DNA of 64,000 bases from Alitta virens (taxonomy: Eukaryota > Annelida > Polychaeta > Phyllodocida > Nereididae): NCBI GenBank assembly GCA_932294295.1, contig OW028578.1:37904685-37968684 (forward strand). Reading direction: 5' to 3'. Positions 45,565-56,851 of the stretch are shown here, piece by piece. Each line of letters begins with the position of its first letter. Position 1 is the stretch's first letter. The notes beneath the pieces are model-generated. The model worked only from the letters and a program-made list of their open reading frames with translations, had not been told where the DNA came from and made no database searches. The position numbers and the translations under genes were made by a program.

Positions 45565-47096
45565 ATACCAATCAAAATCCTTATTAATAAAGTATCCTAT
45601 ATGTATTAGAACTCTTATGGATTATGATACATACTACAGTCCAAGTAACCAAGTTTTGGCACAGTTCTGTGAAGATTGGCTGTGACATCACTGGTGTTTG
45701 TGCACTTTCAAATTCAGGTCTGTTCTACAACTAATTCTGATACAGGTCTCTTTTTTAAAGAGACGTTTACTTGTTGCATCTTTTAATGCCTCAGCGCTGC
45801 TTTTTTTGGCTGCAGCGGCTTCTCTGCCATCTCACATAAGATTTGGTATATTTCCATCTTAAGACACCTACAGAAAACTGATAAACTATTTTATACATTG
45901 AAGTGATTAACTTCAATGTTTGTTGCCTCTCTGCTGCATAAAATTACTTAAAAATTGTCAAGTACGTGACGCTCTTCATGATGTTGGCCAGGACGTTGGA
46001 GACTTTTGTACCAATTGTGAACTTAAAAAGCCACACATTACTGTGTTGCTGCGGCCACCTTCTAATGGAGTTCATTTCGGCCTTTGGCATATAAGTCTAT
46101 GGTTTCAGAATGTATCTTGCCTTTCATCAAAAATGCACGTCATTACTCTTAACTATCAAAAACAACTTTGTGCTGCATTGTATAGATTCAAAATACCCCG
46201 TCTGCATTGGCAAGATTTAAGTTTGCATTTAATCAGGTTGTTTGAACTATAGTAAGTTTATTGACAGGTTGTATTTGTGCATAATAAATAAAGAATCATG
46301 ATATGTACAGGTTTCATCTTCACAATTGCACAGACACTTTCAAAACAATATCAAATATGTATATAAACATTATATTAGGTATACAAGTAATCATACAAGA
46401 CATCAATTCACAATGTACATTATATAAAGATAAACAATGTATGGACAGATGCAGTGTTTTTGATGCCCCTTATTGTAAACACAGGTGTCAGCCGGTTAAT
46501 CTAATCAAAATATACAGTATATTAATAATACAGGCACAACAAAGAGGGACTGAGCAGATCCTCCTTCAACCAATGGCTTCACTTCACCCAGGATGTAAAT
46601 GAGGAGGCTGGCTGATGGTACTGGGTTGCCTACTGTACACTCTCTAGAGAGTTGAGAAAATGTCAGAGAGAACAGAGCCTAGCAACAAAGGTATTGTGGG
46701 AAGTCAGTTGATAGCTATATGCACCTTACAGGCTAACAGCACTAATACACTAGTTATCCTTTCTCTGGGGAATCTGCTGTCAGATTCCCCTTGAGGAAGG
46801 AGAACTAGTGTACGTAAGAAATGAGACATTTATATACCCAACCGTTACCTTTAAGAAGGCTGCACACCATATTTGGCTGTATCAGAATGCTCAAGTGCCC
46901 AGCAGGAAGCCTCTGATAGACCAGAAATGGTTACAAAGACTTCTGAGGAGCCACATGCGGACAGAACAGATACTTGTAATTGTTATGCAAATCCAGATCA
47001 AGTCATACAAGGTGACTGATTATTCCCCAGACCCACTGGAGTGCAGAACCTTATGATAGGGTGGCCAATTCTTGTGTGACCTTGAACCCCAGAAGT
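45565..47096. other. Gene-free stretch with unsupported frames
   Basis: Frames at 45920-46252, 46303-46602 and 46808-47056 have no recognised domain and no splice or promoter support. I do not call them genes. Confidence 0.4.
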
Positions 47097-47223
47097 ACAT
47101 GGCCAAGGATAAACGCATGGAAAACGAATGGTTTTTAGCTAAATATAATGAGGCAAAAACCATGCGTTTTCCATGCATTTATCCAAATGCATGGAAAACG
47201 CATGCGGCACAATTGGCCATGTA
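47097..47223. mobile_element. Palindromic 127-bp MITE
   Basis: Perfect 11-bp ends TACATGGCCAA and TTGGCCATGTA. The interior holds AACGCATGGAAAACG-type words in both orientations around a TAGCTAAATATAATG loop. A TA target duplication included in the ends is possible. Non-coding. Confidence 0.8.
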
Positions 47224-47474
47224 ATACATTACCAATGCACAATCCTGGATGATGTCATCCATGATCGGGCTGCGGTGACGTCATGTATTGCCCTATTACT
47301 TCCGGGTCCTAGGTCACACATGAACTGGTCAGCCCTATTAGTATACTGCATCGTTCAAATATAATTTATTAAAATAAATTTAGTTAAACGTTAATGCTCC
47401 CTTCGTTTCCGGGCGCCTCCGATTCTCATACTGCCCAATCATAGCCCATATCACTGCATGTCGTGTCTTCATTC

Positions 47475-47612
47475 GCCTTCACTCCTTCTTCACTCCTTCT
47501 TCACTCCTTCTTCACTCCTTCTTCACACCTTCGTCACTCCTTCGTCACTCCTTCGTCACTCCTTCGTCACTCCTTCGTCACTCCTTCGTCACTCCTTCGT
47601 CACTCCTTCGTC
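47475..47612 (+). repeat. 11-bp tandem array (CACTCCTTCNT)
   Basis: About 12 units. The first four read CACTCCTTCTT, then after one CACACCTTCGT unit all following units read CACTCCTTCGT, so the array consists of two homogenised blocks. Confidence 0.92.
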
Positions 47613-48271
47613 GACTAAATACCTGTGTTGTAATACAATCATCAGCTGATCACTTTTTCAATGACATGCTATAAATCTTTACAGGTAACATGCTTAGTAT
47701 CAAAAGGTGATAGCTACCAAACAATGCAGTTCCATGAGAAAAAGTTACAATATTACACACAATATATACAGACTATGCTAGCAATGAATAAACATGCCCA
47801 TATCCAAGAATTTCGTAACACATCATGAAAAATGTCAATAAATTAAATGCGCTTGTAAAAGTCCACAACACTAGAAGTCGGACGAATGAACATATTATGA
47901 TGTTAAGAACTTTCACAAAATACATTTTTCCTCTTAGAATTGATGTAATTTTGTTATATACACCTCATAGAGTGTCTGAGTTAACATAAAATATATCAGG
48001 AAAATATCTTGGCCTTGTGCAAGTCATGTAAATCGTTAATCTACAATAAATTTAGTTTTTATGATGGCATGTAGTGTTATCTCTGGTATGATTCAAACAT
48101 TGTATGCAAATTGTTTTCAAATTTAGCTGGTAATGCTTTTGAGTCAACATATTCAGCGATTTGAGCTTTGATCTGACGACCTCATGCTAACGGTATCAAT
48201 ATTTCATAAAAAGCAGTTTGATTGATTGATGTTTTTGCACCTGATAACCATCCCGGTTCTGCCTTATTTTC
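47613..48271 (-). other. 3' flank of the GPCR gene
   Basis: No coding sequence; probably includes the 3' untranslated region of the minus-strand GPCR. Confidence 0.4.
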
Positions 48272-49408
48272 TCATACCATGTTACTATCCCATGGACTAT
48301 TTGTCCTCTTTAAGACAATCTTCGTTGTTTGCAATGACATATCCCGATAATGAGTGCGCGATCGCTGTGTGCATCCACGGCATTTTTGAAAACACAATGT
48401 GTCTGCTAATTCTGATCTAAACTTGTTTCCAGTTAAGCAATATAGGAGAAAATTGATGCCATGATTGGTGTACATCAGCAGAAAATATACGGTGCGAATC
48501 AACAAATTTCTTGCGCGTTCGTTCATGTCTTTCTGTGTGATCTTCTGGCTGTCCATAAGAGAGCGAGCCGTGAAGGGAGCGGTAAGAGTCAACCACACAA
48601 AAGATACAGTTAACAGCATGACAGTGATTCTATACTGAGCCATTTTGTTAGCGGAGCTCTCTGTACTTCTTCGGAGACTGTCTTGCTGGAAGGCCTTACG
48701 CGACTGCCACAACTTGCAAGTAATCAAAACATTAAGGATGATTACTATGATAAAAGGCACAATGGTATAAGAGGCTAGTTTGAGTAACGGATAGGTGTTC
48801 ATCATGAAATGGGATTGAGATGCACATTTCATACGTCCACGTACGTGCAGCAAGTCTATGGTCCAGAACAAATGTAGCTTGTATAAACATATCGCGATGA
48901 ACAGGATGGCCGTAATGATTCGCGCTCTCCGAATGTCACATAATCTGTTTGCTCGCAATGGGCACCATATGACAATAAATCTATCCGTTGTCATGGCAAC
49001 CACTAACCAAGCACTAGAATGGGTCGACACCATGAAAATGAACATCAACGTCTTGCACCCCACCCAGCTTACGTGCAGCAATTCGAAATCTGTAGTGACG
49101 CGAATCCATGTTCGAAAAGCGCTCGAGTACAACACGCACGTGTCGGTGACAGCTAATATCGCCAAGTAGAAATAGACAGATGTGTTTCTCATCCTCTTAC
49201 GTATCAACACCAGGAAGGAGAGCAAATTACCTATGGTCCCACATCCCACCACAAGGGGAAAACCATAAGTGACAATTGCCATGGCGATATGGTATTCCGG
49301 AATGCCATCCATTGGATTGGTCCTATAGGTGGCAGCGGTGTGTTGGGTGTTATTGTCTAATGGAACGAAGGCCAACAGGTCCACTTCTTCAGTGTCATTC
49401 GATTCCAT
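48272..49408 (-). CDS. Class A (rhodopsin-like) GPCR, probably peptide receptor, intronless
   Basis: A single open frame of 378 residues with seven hydrophobic segments: TM1 about 43-69 (N61), TM2 79-100 (D89), TM3 115-142, TM4 163-182, TM5 207-231 (P218), TM6 259-280 (W272, P278), TM7 300-323. C118 and C195 can form the usual disulphide. The DRY motif is DRF (142-144) and NPxxY is NFLLY (319-323). N5 and N19 are possible glycosylation sites. The tail has C339, C343 and C346, possible palmitoylation sites. Overall pattern resembles FMRFamide/sex-peptide-type receptors; the ligand is unknown. The receptor should sit in the plasma membrane and couple to G proteins. The start is the first ATG after an in-frame stop region; length is normal for the family. 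Confidence 0.9.
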   Translation of the reverse strand: MESNDTEEVDLLAFVPLDNNTQHTAATYRTNPMDGIPEYHIAMAIVTYGFPLVVGCGTIGNLLSFLVLIRKRMRNTSVYFYLAILAVTDTCVLYSSAFRTWIRVTTDFELLHVSWVGCKTLMFIFMVSTHSSAWLVVAMTTDRFIVIWCPLRANRLCDIRRARIITAILFIAICLYKLHLFWTIDLLHVRGRMKCASQSHFMMNTYPLLKLASYTIVPFIIVIILNVLITCKLWQSRKAFQQDSLRRSTESSANKMAQYRITVMLLTVSFVWLTLTAPFTARSLMDSQKITQKDMNERARNLLIRTVYFLLMYTNHGINFLLYCLTGNKFRSELADTLCFQKCRGCTQRSRTHYRDMSLQTTKIVLKRTNSPWDSNMV

Positions 49409-50340
49409 TATTGGTAGTTTTATTCCACGGGGAAAAACTTCACGGAAGTCGTTTCATGAACAACCACAATGATGGTCTCAAGTTGTTTCTTTGTGATTAC
49501 AACAAAATTGTCTAGTCGTAATACAATATGCATCCAATTTGTAGTCTTAGTCTCTCTCAATTAAATTGTGATACTGGTAGGGTTCTCATTTTATTCCAGG
49601 AGCTCAGTTTGATGGCTGCTGATGGTTAATTTTGTGCTTGATGCCTCATCTTCTAAGATATCTCTCTGAAATAGAAAAATAAATGCACAACTTTAAAACC
49701 AATTTCATGTAATTGGCTAACTTCTACACAATGATTATGGAAAAAGGCAGCCAATTGATGGCACAGGAAAATGTTATCAAATAACTACCTAGATCATGCT
49801 TCAGTTGTTCCCAGACGGGTTTTTACACGGGAAACTCATCTAATCGTGAATTCAATTCGATCTGTGAGCATCCATTCAGAAATATCCATTATCGTAAGCC
49901 TTTTATCTTGATAATATTAAAGATACTGTGATTCGTGTAGCTCTCTGCATAGTCATTTATAGGAATTGATTTGTAAATTTATATTTCAAACATTTCATGT
50001 GGGAGCGACATTAACTCTTGGAGATTCCTAACTCTTTAAGGAAAGTTTGTAGCACTTGTGATAATGTTCAAAGTATTTGCTTTATTTAATGCAGCATATC
50101 CTTTGGTTGTTCATTAAAAATCATTTTTAAAACAAAATGATAATCAGCATTAATCCCTTGAAATAATGCATATCTTATGTTTCAGCAAAACGGTTTTGAT
50201 CTATCCAAATTGCACATGCAATTAGTGTATTCTGAAATGCCTTGCTAAGAACAACGTAATTAAGCTTTTTCCCCCTGCTTTGCCTTACTATAAAATGGAA
50301 CTCAATATTTTCTCAACACAGCGACAATATGTTGAAAGAA
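49409..50340. other. Upstream flank of the GPCR gene
   Basis: No coding sequence. Probably 5' untranslated and promoter sequence; no clear TATA box. Confidence 0.4.
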
Positions 50341-50824
50341 GGAGATATGGCAATCCAATGCACTTTAAGAAATAAGGAGATATGGCAATCCAATGCACTT
50401 TAAGAAATAAGGAGATATGGCAATTCAATGCACTTTAAGAAATAAGGAGATATGACAATCCATTGCACTTCAAAAAATAAGGAGATATGGCAATCCAATG
50501 CACTTTAAGAAATAAGGAGATATGGCAATCCAATGCACTTTAAGAAATAAGGAGATATGGCAATCCAATGTGCTTTAAGAAATAAGGAGATATGGCAATC
50601 CAATGCACTTTAAGAAATAAGGAGATATGGCAATCCAATGCACTTTAAGAAATAAGGAGATATGGCAATTCAATGCACTTTAAGAAATAAGGAGATATGA
50701 CAATCCAATGCACTTTAAAAAATAAGGAGATATGGCAATCCAATGCACTTTAAGAAATAAGGAGATATGGCAATCCAATGTGCTTTAAGAAATAAGGAGA
50801 TATGGCAATCCAATGCACTTTAAA
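50341..50824 (+). repeat. 35-bp satellite array with higher-order duplication
   Basis: Fourteen units of GGAGATATGGCAATCCAATG followed by CACTTTAAGAAATAA. Variants recur in order: the CAATTCAATG unit is 3rd and 10th, the ATGACAAT unit 4th and 11th, the AATGTGC unit 7th and 13th. So a block of six to seven units was itself duplicated. Confidence 0.95.
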
Positions 50825-51714
50825 ACAATCATTATGTATACATACAGTCATGAGTGCAATAACACATTGTGATATTACCATGCCCTGTGTTACACCTTTA
50901 TACTGCTACCTTGTAACTAATTAGCATATGAATGACGATGGTTATGGCGTCATCTCCTTGAGCAGTGACGTCTCAACAGACCATAATTTAAAAAACATGT
51001 GAGACTAACTATCCTTTTATCAGTAATGGTGCAGTAATGGTGGAAACGGTTGTAATCAATCAGCCAGTTACTTTGTTTTCCTGCTAATATTTTTTTTATA
51101 TTTCATAAATGGGACTCACTTTCCTTTCTTGGTATTAATTACCCTCGCCACCCATCAAGGTAAATTGTTACTACATCCTTCATTAAGGAGAATATAATAA
51201 TTTATCTTGATAAATAGCTTCATAAAAGGTGGGTAGATACCATAATCACTGCATAAAATTGATGGATTGTACTTAATTTTGTCAATGTTTCGGAAGGTAT
51301 CAAATTATATAACGATTATCCAGTTCTACATCTCAAATGCAATAATTAACAGCAAAATTACAGCAAAAATGTTTACAGTAAAAATATTTACAGCAAGGTT
51401 CATGTGGGAATGGTCAAGGTGATGCAGGTGGAACTTCATACCATTTGTGATTTATTGTTCCAGAAATTATTAGTTGATGTTTTGCTCGATAAATAAGCAT
51501 TTATTGTCTCAATGACGAACACTGATTTATTGTAGTTGGTGAAAGAGTTATACAATTCAAGCAGATATGAAATAATGTGTTTTCATACAATGCTTGTGTT
51601 TTTTCAGTGTTATTTGGGGAAAAAATGTTATACTATCTAATATATGTGTCAATATTAAGATTTATATAAACATTTAACTGTGGGGGCAACTTAATATAGT
51701 TTATATGGACTCTG
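50825..51714. other. Gene-free stretch
   Basis: Nothing recognised. Confidence 0.4.
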
Positions 51715-51830
51715 TTGCAGCCCTTCTTGGTACCTGATTATATGTCATTGTATGTTCTATTTATACATGTGTATTTGTATGTTTTTTTGTACCAAGAAAA
51801 AATAAAAAACTTCAAACTTCAAACTTCAGA
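51715..51830 (+). mobile_element. 3' end of a LINE-like retroposon, ACTTCAA tail
   Basis: CTTGGTAC (51726) pairs with GTACCAAG (51789-51796), followed by an AATAAAA-rich run and three ACTTCAA-type units (51809-51829). This stem-loop plus short tandem tail is the same anatomy as the ends of LINE-A and LINE-C. How far the fragment extends left is unclear. Confidence 0.5.
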
Positions 51831-51884
51831 TTGCCTCAATGCTACCAGTCTGATGCTTAGATTAGGTAAATGCCAAATTTAGAC

Positions 51885-52080
51885 AGAAACATTTACCCCA
51901 TGAATGGGGTTTTACAATTGCCCCATCATAGACCCAGGGAACAAGGCACCACCAATTTAACGGCGATTATACTCCACTGAGGCTGTTTTCCTATTGTTCT
52001 GAGAGGAATATAACCAATGGAAATGTAAGGTAATACCCTCCTGAGTGCTAACTGAACTAGTGTTGTGCAATAGAGGCATT
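51885..52080 (-). mobile_element. SINE-2 fragment
   Basis: AACATTTACCCCATGAATGG, CATAGAC and CAAGGCACCACCAATTTAA match the copy at 41447-41520. The rest is diverged. Confidence 0.55.
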
Positions 52081-52249
52081 AAAACAAAACCAACAATCAA
52101 ACAAATTAGCAAATATGCCTAATGAAGTATAAGCGAGTTATAGCCCTCAAAGTCAGGAGTTGACAAATATATTTGTTTTCGCCTTCGGTGTCGGCTTATA
52201 ACCAACAAAAATATTAGTTAACTCCCTCCTACTCTGGATATAACTATTA

Positions 52250-53385
52250 TGCATTTGTATCTGAGAGCTCTGACTGAGATTATCTTCTAACCTGAGACTT
52301 GTAAGTTGCAGTTTGGCTCAAACTATCTTGAAAAAGTGAACATAAAGTATGAGTTGAGTGGCAATGGAGTTAGTCAATTATTGACTTGGGCCTTGTTCAA
52401 AAGGCACCCCTAGATGTCATCCCGAATTGGGATAACATCGGGGCACCATCAGAGATATTGATACAATGTTGATACGATGTTGATACGATGTTTATACAAT
52501 GTTGATACGATGTTGATACGATGTTTATACGATGTTGATAAAATGTTTATACAATGTTGATACGATGTTGATACAATGTTTATACGATGTTGATACAATG
52601 TTTATACGATGTTTATACGATGTTGATACAATGTTTATACGATGTTGATACAATGTTTATACGATGTTTATACGATGTTGATACGATGTTTATACAATTT
52701 GATACGATGTTTATACGATGTTGATACAATGTTGATACAATGTTGATACGATGTTGATACAATGTTTATACGATGTTGATACAATGTTTATACGATGTTG
52801 ATACGATGTTGATATGATGCTTATACGATGTTGATACGATGTTGATATGATGTTTATACGATGTTGATACAATGTTTATACGATGTTGATACAATGTTTA
52901 TACAATGTTTATACGATGTTGATACGATGTTGATTCGATGTTGATACGATGTTGATACGATGTTGATTCGATGTTTATACGATGTTTATACGATGTTTAT
53001 ACGATGTTGATACGATGTTTATACGATGTTGATACGATGTTGATACGATGTTGATACGATTGCGGCCAATGTAGACACAATGTTGGCATGAATTGCAGCG
53101 AGAAATACATTGATGAATAAATCTGCAAAAATGCAAGACCTAAAATCAATTTTACCACCCATCCCAGTCAACATTTGAAAAGTTGATTTGCAAGAAGCTC
53201 AATTAAAACCACTGACAGTTAAGTACCGACAAGTTTTGTGAGATGTTAAAATCTTGGAGCAGAATTTCCGTTAAATAACATATATATATATTAAGCTGCA
53301 TTGCTATATATTAACAGAAATTGCAGAGAGTAGTTAATTTTGAAATGGTCTCTAAAATATCTTCATTATTTCGTGTGATAGTAAT
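52250..53385 (+). repeat. 1,141-bp tandem duplication, unit 1
   Basis: From GCATTTGTATCTGAGAGCTC (52251) to TCGTGTGATAGTAA. Repeated in unit 2 at an offset of 1,141 bp with hardly any change; one difference is seen within the array (GATGCTTATACG near 52817 versus GATGTTTATACG). Confidence 0.95.
52456..53060 (+). repeat. 11-bp minisatellite (TTGATACGATG), unit 1 copy
   Basis: About 55 units of TTGATACGATG with frequent TTTATACGATG and TTGATACAATG variants. The variant order is the same in the second copy (53597-54200), so both arrays come from one duplicated segment. Confidence 0.95.
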
Positions 53386-53390
53386 ATATA

Positions 53391-54526
53391 TGCATTTGTA
53401 TCTGAGAGCTCTGACTGAGATTATCTTCTAACCTGAGACTTGTAAGTTGCAGTTTGGCTCAAACTATCTTGAAAAAGTGAACATAAAGTATGAGTTGAGT
53501 GGCAATGGAGTTAGTCAATTATTGACTTGGGCCTTGTTCAAAAGGCACCCCTAGATGTCATCCCGAATTGGGATAACATCGGGGCACCATCAGAGATATT
53601 GATACAATGTTGATACGATGTTGATACGATGTTTATACAATGTTGATACGATGTTGATACGATGTTTATACGATGTTGATAAAATGTTTATACAATGTTG
53701 ATACGATGTTGATACAATGTTTATACGATGTTGATACAATGTTTATACGATGTTTATACGATGTTGATACAATGTTTATACGATGTTGATACAATGTTTA
53801 TACGATGTTTATACGATGTTGATACGATGTTTATACAATTTGATACGATGTTTATACGATGTTGATACAATGTTGATACAATGTTGATACGATGTTGATA
53901 CAATGTTTATACGATGTTGATACAATGTTTATACGATGTTGATACGATGTTGATATGATGTTTATACGATGTTGATACGATGTTGATATGATGTTTATAC
54001 GATGTTGATACAATGTTTATACGATGTTGATACAATGTTTATACAATGTTTATACGATGTTGATACGATGTTGATTCGATGTTGATACGATGTTGATACG
54101 ATGTTGATTCGATGTTTATACGATGTTTATACGATGTTTATACGATGTTGATACGATGTTTATACGATGTTGATACGATGTTGATACGATGTTGATACGA
54201 TTGCGGCCAATGTAGACACAATGTTGGCATGAATTGCAGCGAGAAATACATTGATGAATAAATCTGCAAAAATGCAAGACCTAAAATCAATTTTACCACC
54301 CATCCCAGTCAACATTTGAAAAGTTGATTTGCAAGAAGCTCAATTAAAACCACTGACAGTTAAGTACCGACAAGTTTTGTGAGATGTTAAAATCTTGGAG
54401 CAGAATTTCCGTTAAATAACATATATATATATTAAGCTGCATTGCTATATATTAACAGAAATTGCAGAGAGTAGTTAATTTTGAAATGGTCTCTAAAATA
54501 TCTTCATTATTTCGTGTGATAGTAAA
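53391..54526 (+). repeat. 1,141-bp tandem duplication, unit 2
   Basis: Near-identical copy of 52250-53385, including the 11-bp array and both unique flanks. Confidence 0.95.
53597..54200 (+). repeat. 11-bp minisatellite (TTGATACGATG), unit 2 copy
   Basis: Same unit and same order of variants as 52456-53060. Confidence 0.95.
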
Positions 54527-54848
54527 TTACAAAAGATAATATGGCTGTTCGAAATTATCTGGTATTGTGCTTAGTTTTCAAACCTTCCCATCCTCTGAGC
54601 TTTGATGTGTAGAATCCCAAGCAGAGAGGACCCTGTTTAAAAATGTTTACAAACATCAAAGGAATACGTTTTCCAATAATCTGCTTTTGCATGGTGAAGT
54701 TTTAGTTTTGTTTGCTGAAACCTGTTCAGTACGTAATGGAAAGAAGATTGAATCATGATAACAGCGGATATGAAACGTTTAAGTGTTCAGGTGGTTTGCA
54801 AAATTCTAAAATGATATTCTTAAACGTCACAGAATTAAAGTGATCAAT

Positions 54849-55037
54849 GGTGGTGGTGGTGGATTAGGGCTTTATGTCCTGTATTTCTGCACCTGATGGG
54901 CTAATTAGGACAGGTAGGGACCATGGCAATGACACGAAGGATGAAACAGCCATCCAACATAGGCTCGACCGGGAATTGAACCCGGGACCCAGTGGTTGGA
55001 AGCCCGCGCTACCACTGAGCTAGGCCCCCACCCCATG
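54849..55037 (-). mobile_element. SINE-1 copy 3 with perfect 12-bp target duplication
   Basis: Flanked by AAAGTGATCAAT at 54837-54848 and 55038-55049. The minus strand reads A box TAGCTCAGTGG, CTTCCAA anticodon-like loop, B box GGTTCAATTCC, the body, and a (CCACCA)n tail. A young insertion. Confidence 0.92.
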
Positions 55038-55049
55038 AAAGTGATCAAT

Positions 55050-55489
55050 CAAATTTACAGACATACAAATGTAAGACAGACAAACAGGTGACAACATTGG
55101 CCAAAGAGGATAGTATTACTTAAGAACTTTAGGCAATTAAATCTACAGCTTTCTCTTCTCTGTCATCTATGGTCTCAGCTTGTTCAGAAAGACTTTGACC
55201 TTTCATGCAGATTTTACTTCTTATTAGATTATTCTGCAAAGAAAGAAGCACCTTCTTAAGTAGAAATATATGTAGCTCCGTTGCATCAAAAGCATCAGAG
55301 AATTGCGGTATTACATAATGAGTTCTTGATCTGATGAGAAATATCTTATTAAGATGAATGTGAGGAGCTTTAGATCACTGTCCAAAAGGCCCTTATTGGA
55401 TACTAAGTTTCTCAAACTCATTTTCCAAAAGTCTCTTTGAACTGCCCTAAGATACTGTTGATCAGCTTTACTTTTTTTCTAATTCTATA
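55050..55489. other. Gene-free stretch
   Basis: Nothing recognised. Confidence 0.4.
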
Positions 55490-55760
55490 CAGTCCTACCA
55501 TAAGAAGATGGTGGCTTAATGCCTAAGGCATCCGCCAGTTCTATATTGGCCAGCTCTGCTAAGGTACCGTGTTAAAACTGTGGTCCAGGTGCTCTTTATG
55601 AACTATATCTCAGCTGGATGTCGATCGCATGAGATGTTATTTTGGAGGTGCCTCGTACTCAGTGTCTATGCTGACTCAAAAAAAAGAACCAACTCTTGGG
55701 GTAAATGTGTAACATGGTGTTGACTCCAAGCAGCTTCATCATCTCATCATTATGCCAGTC
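55490..55760 (+). mobile_element. SINE-2 copy, plus orientation
   Basis: GTGGCTTAATGCCTAAGGCATC is a degraded tRNA-like head. ATCTCAGCTGGATGTCGATC, CTCAGTGTCTATGCTG and TTGGGGTAAATGTGTAACAT are body words shared with 41325-41650. Confidence 0.6.
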
Positions 55761-55812
55761 TCTAGCAGCTGGTCATGTAAGTTGACTAGGCTTTAGACCC
55801 AGTAGCATTGAG

Positions 55813-55999
55813 TGTGTGTGTGATTAGGGCTTTACGTCCTGTATTTCTGCACCAGTTGGGCTAATTAGGACAGGCAGGGACCATGGCAATGAGACGAAGG
55901 ATGAAACAGCCGTCCAACATAGGCTCGACCGGGAATTGAACCCCAGACCCAGTGGTTGGAAGCCCAGCGTGCTACCTCTGAGCTAGGCCCCCGCCCCGG
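55813..55999 (-). mobile_element. SINE-1 copy 4, inserted at a 12-bp array
   Basis: Same head and body as copies 2 and 3. The left flank TAGCATTGAG (55803-55812) is one unit of the 12-bp array that continues to the right from 56000, so the SINE lies within or at the edge of this array. Confidence 0.88.
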
Positions 56000-56235
56000 T
56001 AGTATTGATACATAGCATTGATACATAGCATTGAGACCTAGCATTGAGACCTAGCATTGAGACATTGTATTGAGACAGAGCATTGAGACCTAGCATTGAG
56101 ACATTGTATTGAGACATAGCATTGAGACATAGCATTGAGACCTAGCATTGAGACCTAGCATTGAGACATAGCATTGAGACCTAGCATTGAGACATAGCAT
56201 TGAGACCTAGCATTGAGACATAGCATTGAGACACA
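56000..56235 (+). repeat. 12-bp minisatellite (ATTGAGACATAGC)-type
   Basis: About 19 units of TAGCATTGAGAC with C/A variants (GAGACCTAGC, GAGACATAGC) and a few TGTATTGAGACA units. Confidence 0.9.
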
Positions 56236-56851
56236 GATATGGCATGTTTACCCAAATGATGACTTTACTATGCCAAATTGGTTCAATGTTGGCTTAACGT
56301 TGGCCACAACATTGTTTCAATGACCACAACATTGTCTCAATATCTCACACAGTTATTAGATACTGAAGATGTCTGGAATAGCTGTCCTTGATAGCAATTG
56401 TTTAATTGAATTAATTAAGAGATACACTGAAGGGGGGGTCTGGAGGTGGGCACGTTGTCAGACTGCTCCTGACTTTCTGGATTTTTTTTCTATTTCTGGA
56501 TTATTGATAGTTTTCATCTTCGCACAACTGATGTGGGAATATACCAGGAATGCACACCTTAATTTTCAAGTGAATTGTAACTGGATGACATGTGGAGTTA
56601 CATACATTTTAATTTTCATGTCATGGAATATTGAAAGGATTGTACCATGTGGTTGTTGACAACAGTTAGACAACAGTTGACAACAGTTAGACAACAGTTA
56701 TATTGTGATTGCTGATCCTATAAGCATGTTACTGTGGACATTCATTGGGCATAATCCTGTCTAATATCATAATAACAACAATCATTAATGTTGGTATGTG
56801 TTTCTTTCATGCTTTTCACACCAAATCAAGACAGTGGAAGGTAAATAAACA
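56236..56851 (+). other. Region upstream of LINE-B ORF1
   Basis: Probably includes the 5' untranslated region of LINE-B, but the exact 5' end was not found. A frame at 56369-56659 has no recognised domain. GACAACAGTT is repeated at 56658-56700. Confidence 0.4.

Noticed and set aside
45920..47056. Three frames of 82-110 residues as possible genes
   Set aside because: No domain, no repeated family, no splice or promoter support; composition is ordinary for non-coding DNA here.
50341..50824. Possible CRISPR-like array (35-bp units)
   Set aside because: The units are directly adjacent with no spacers, and the genome is animal; it is a satellite.
56369..56659. 96-residue frame upstream of LINE-B ORF1 as a further LINE protein
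   Set aside because: No domain or conserved motif; kept only as part of the presumed 5' region.
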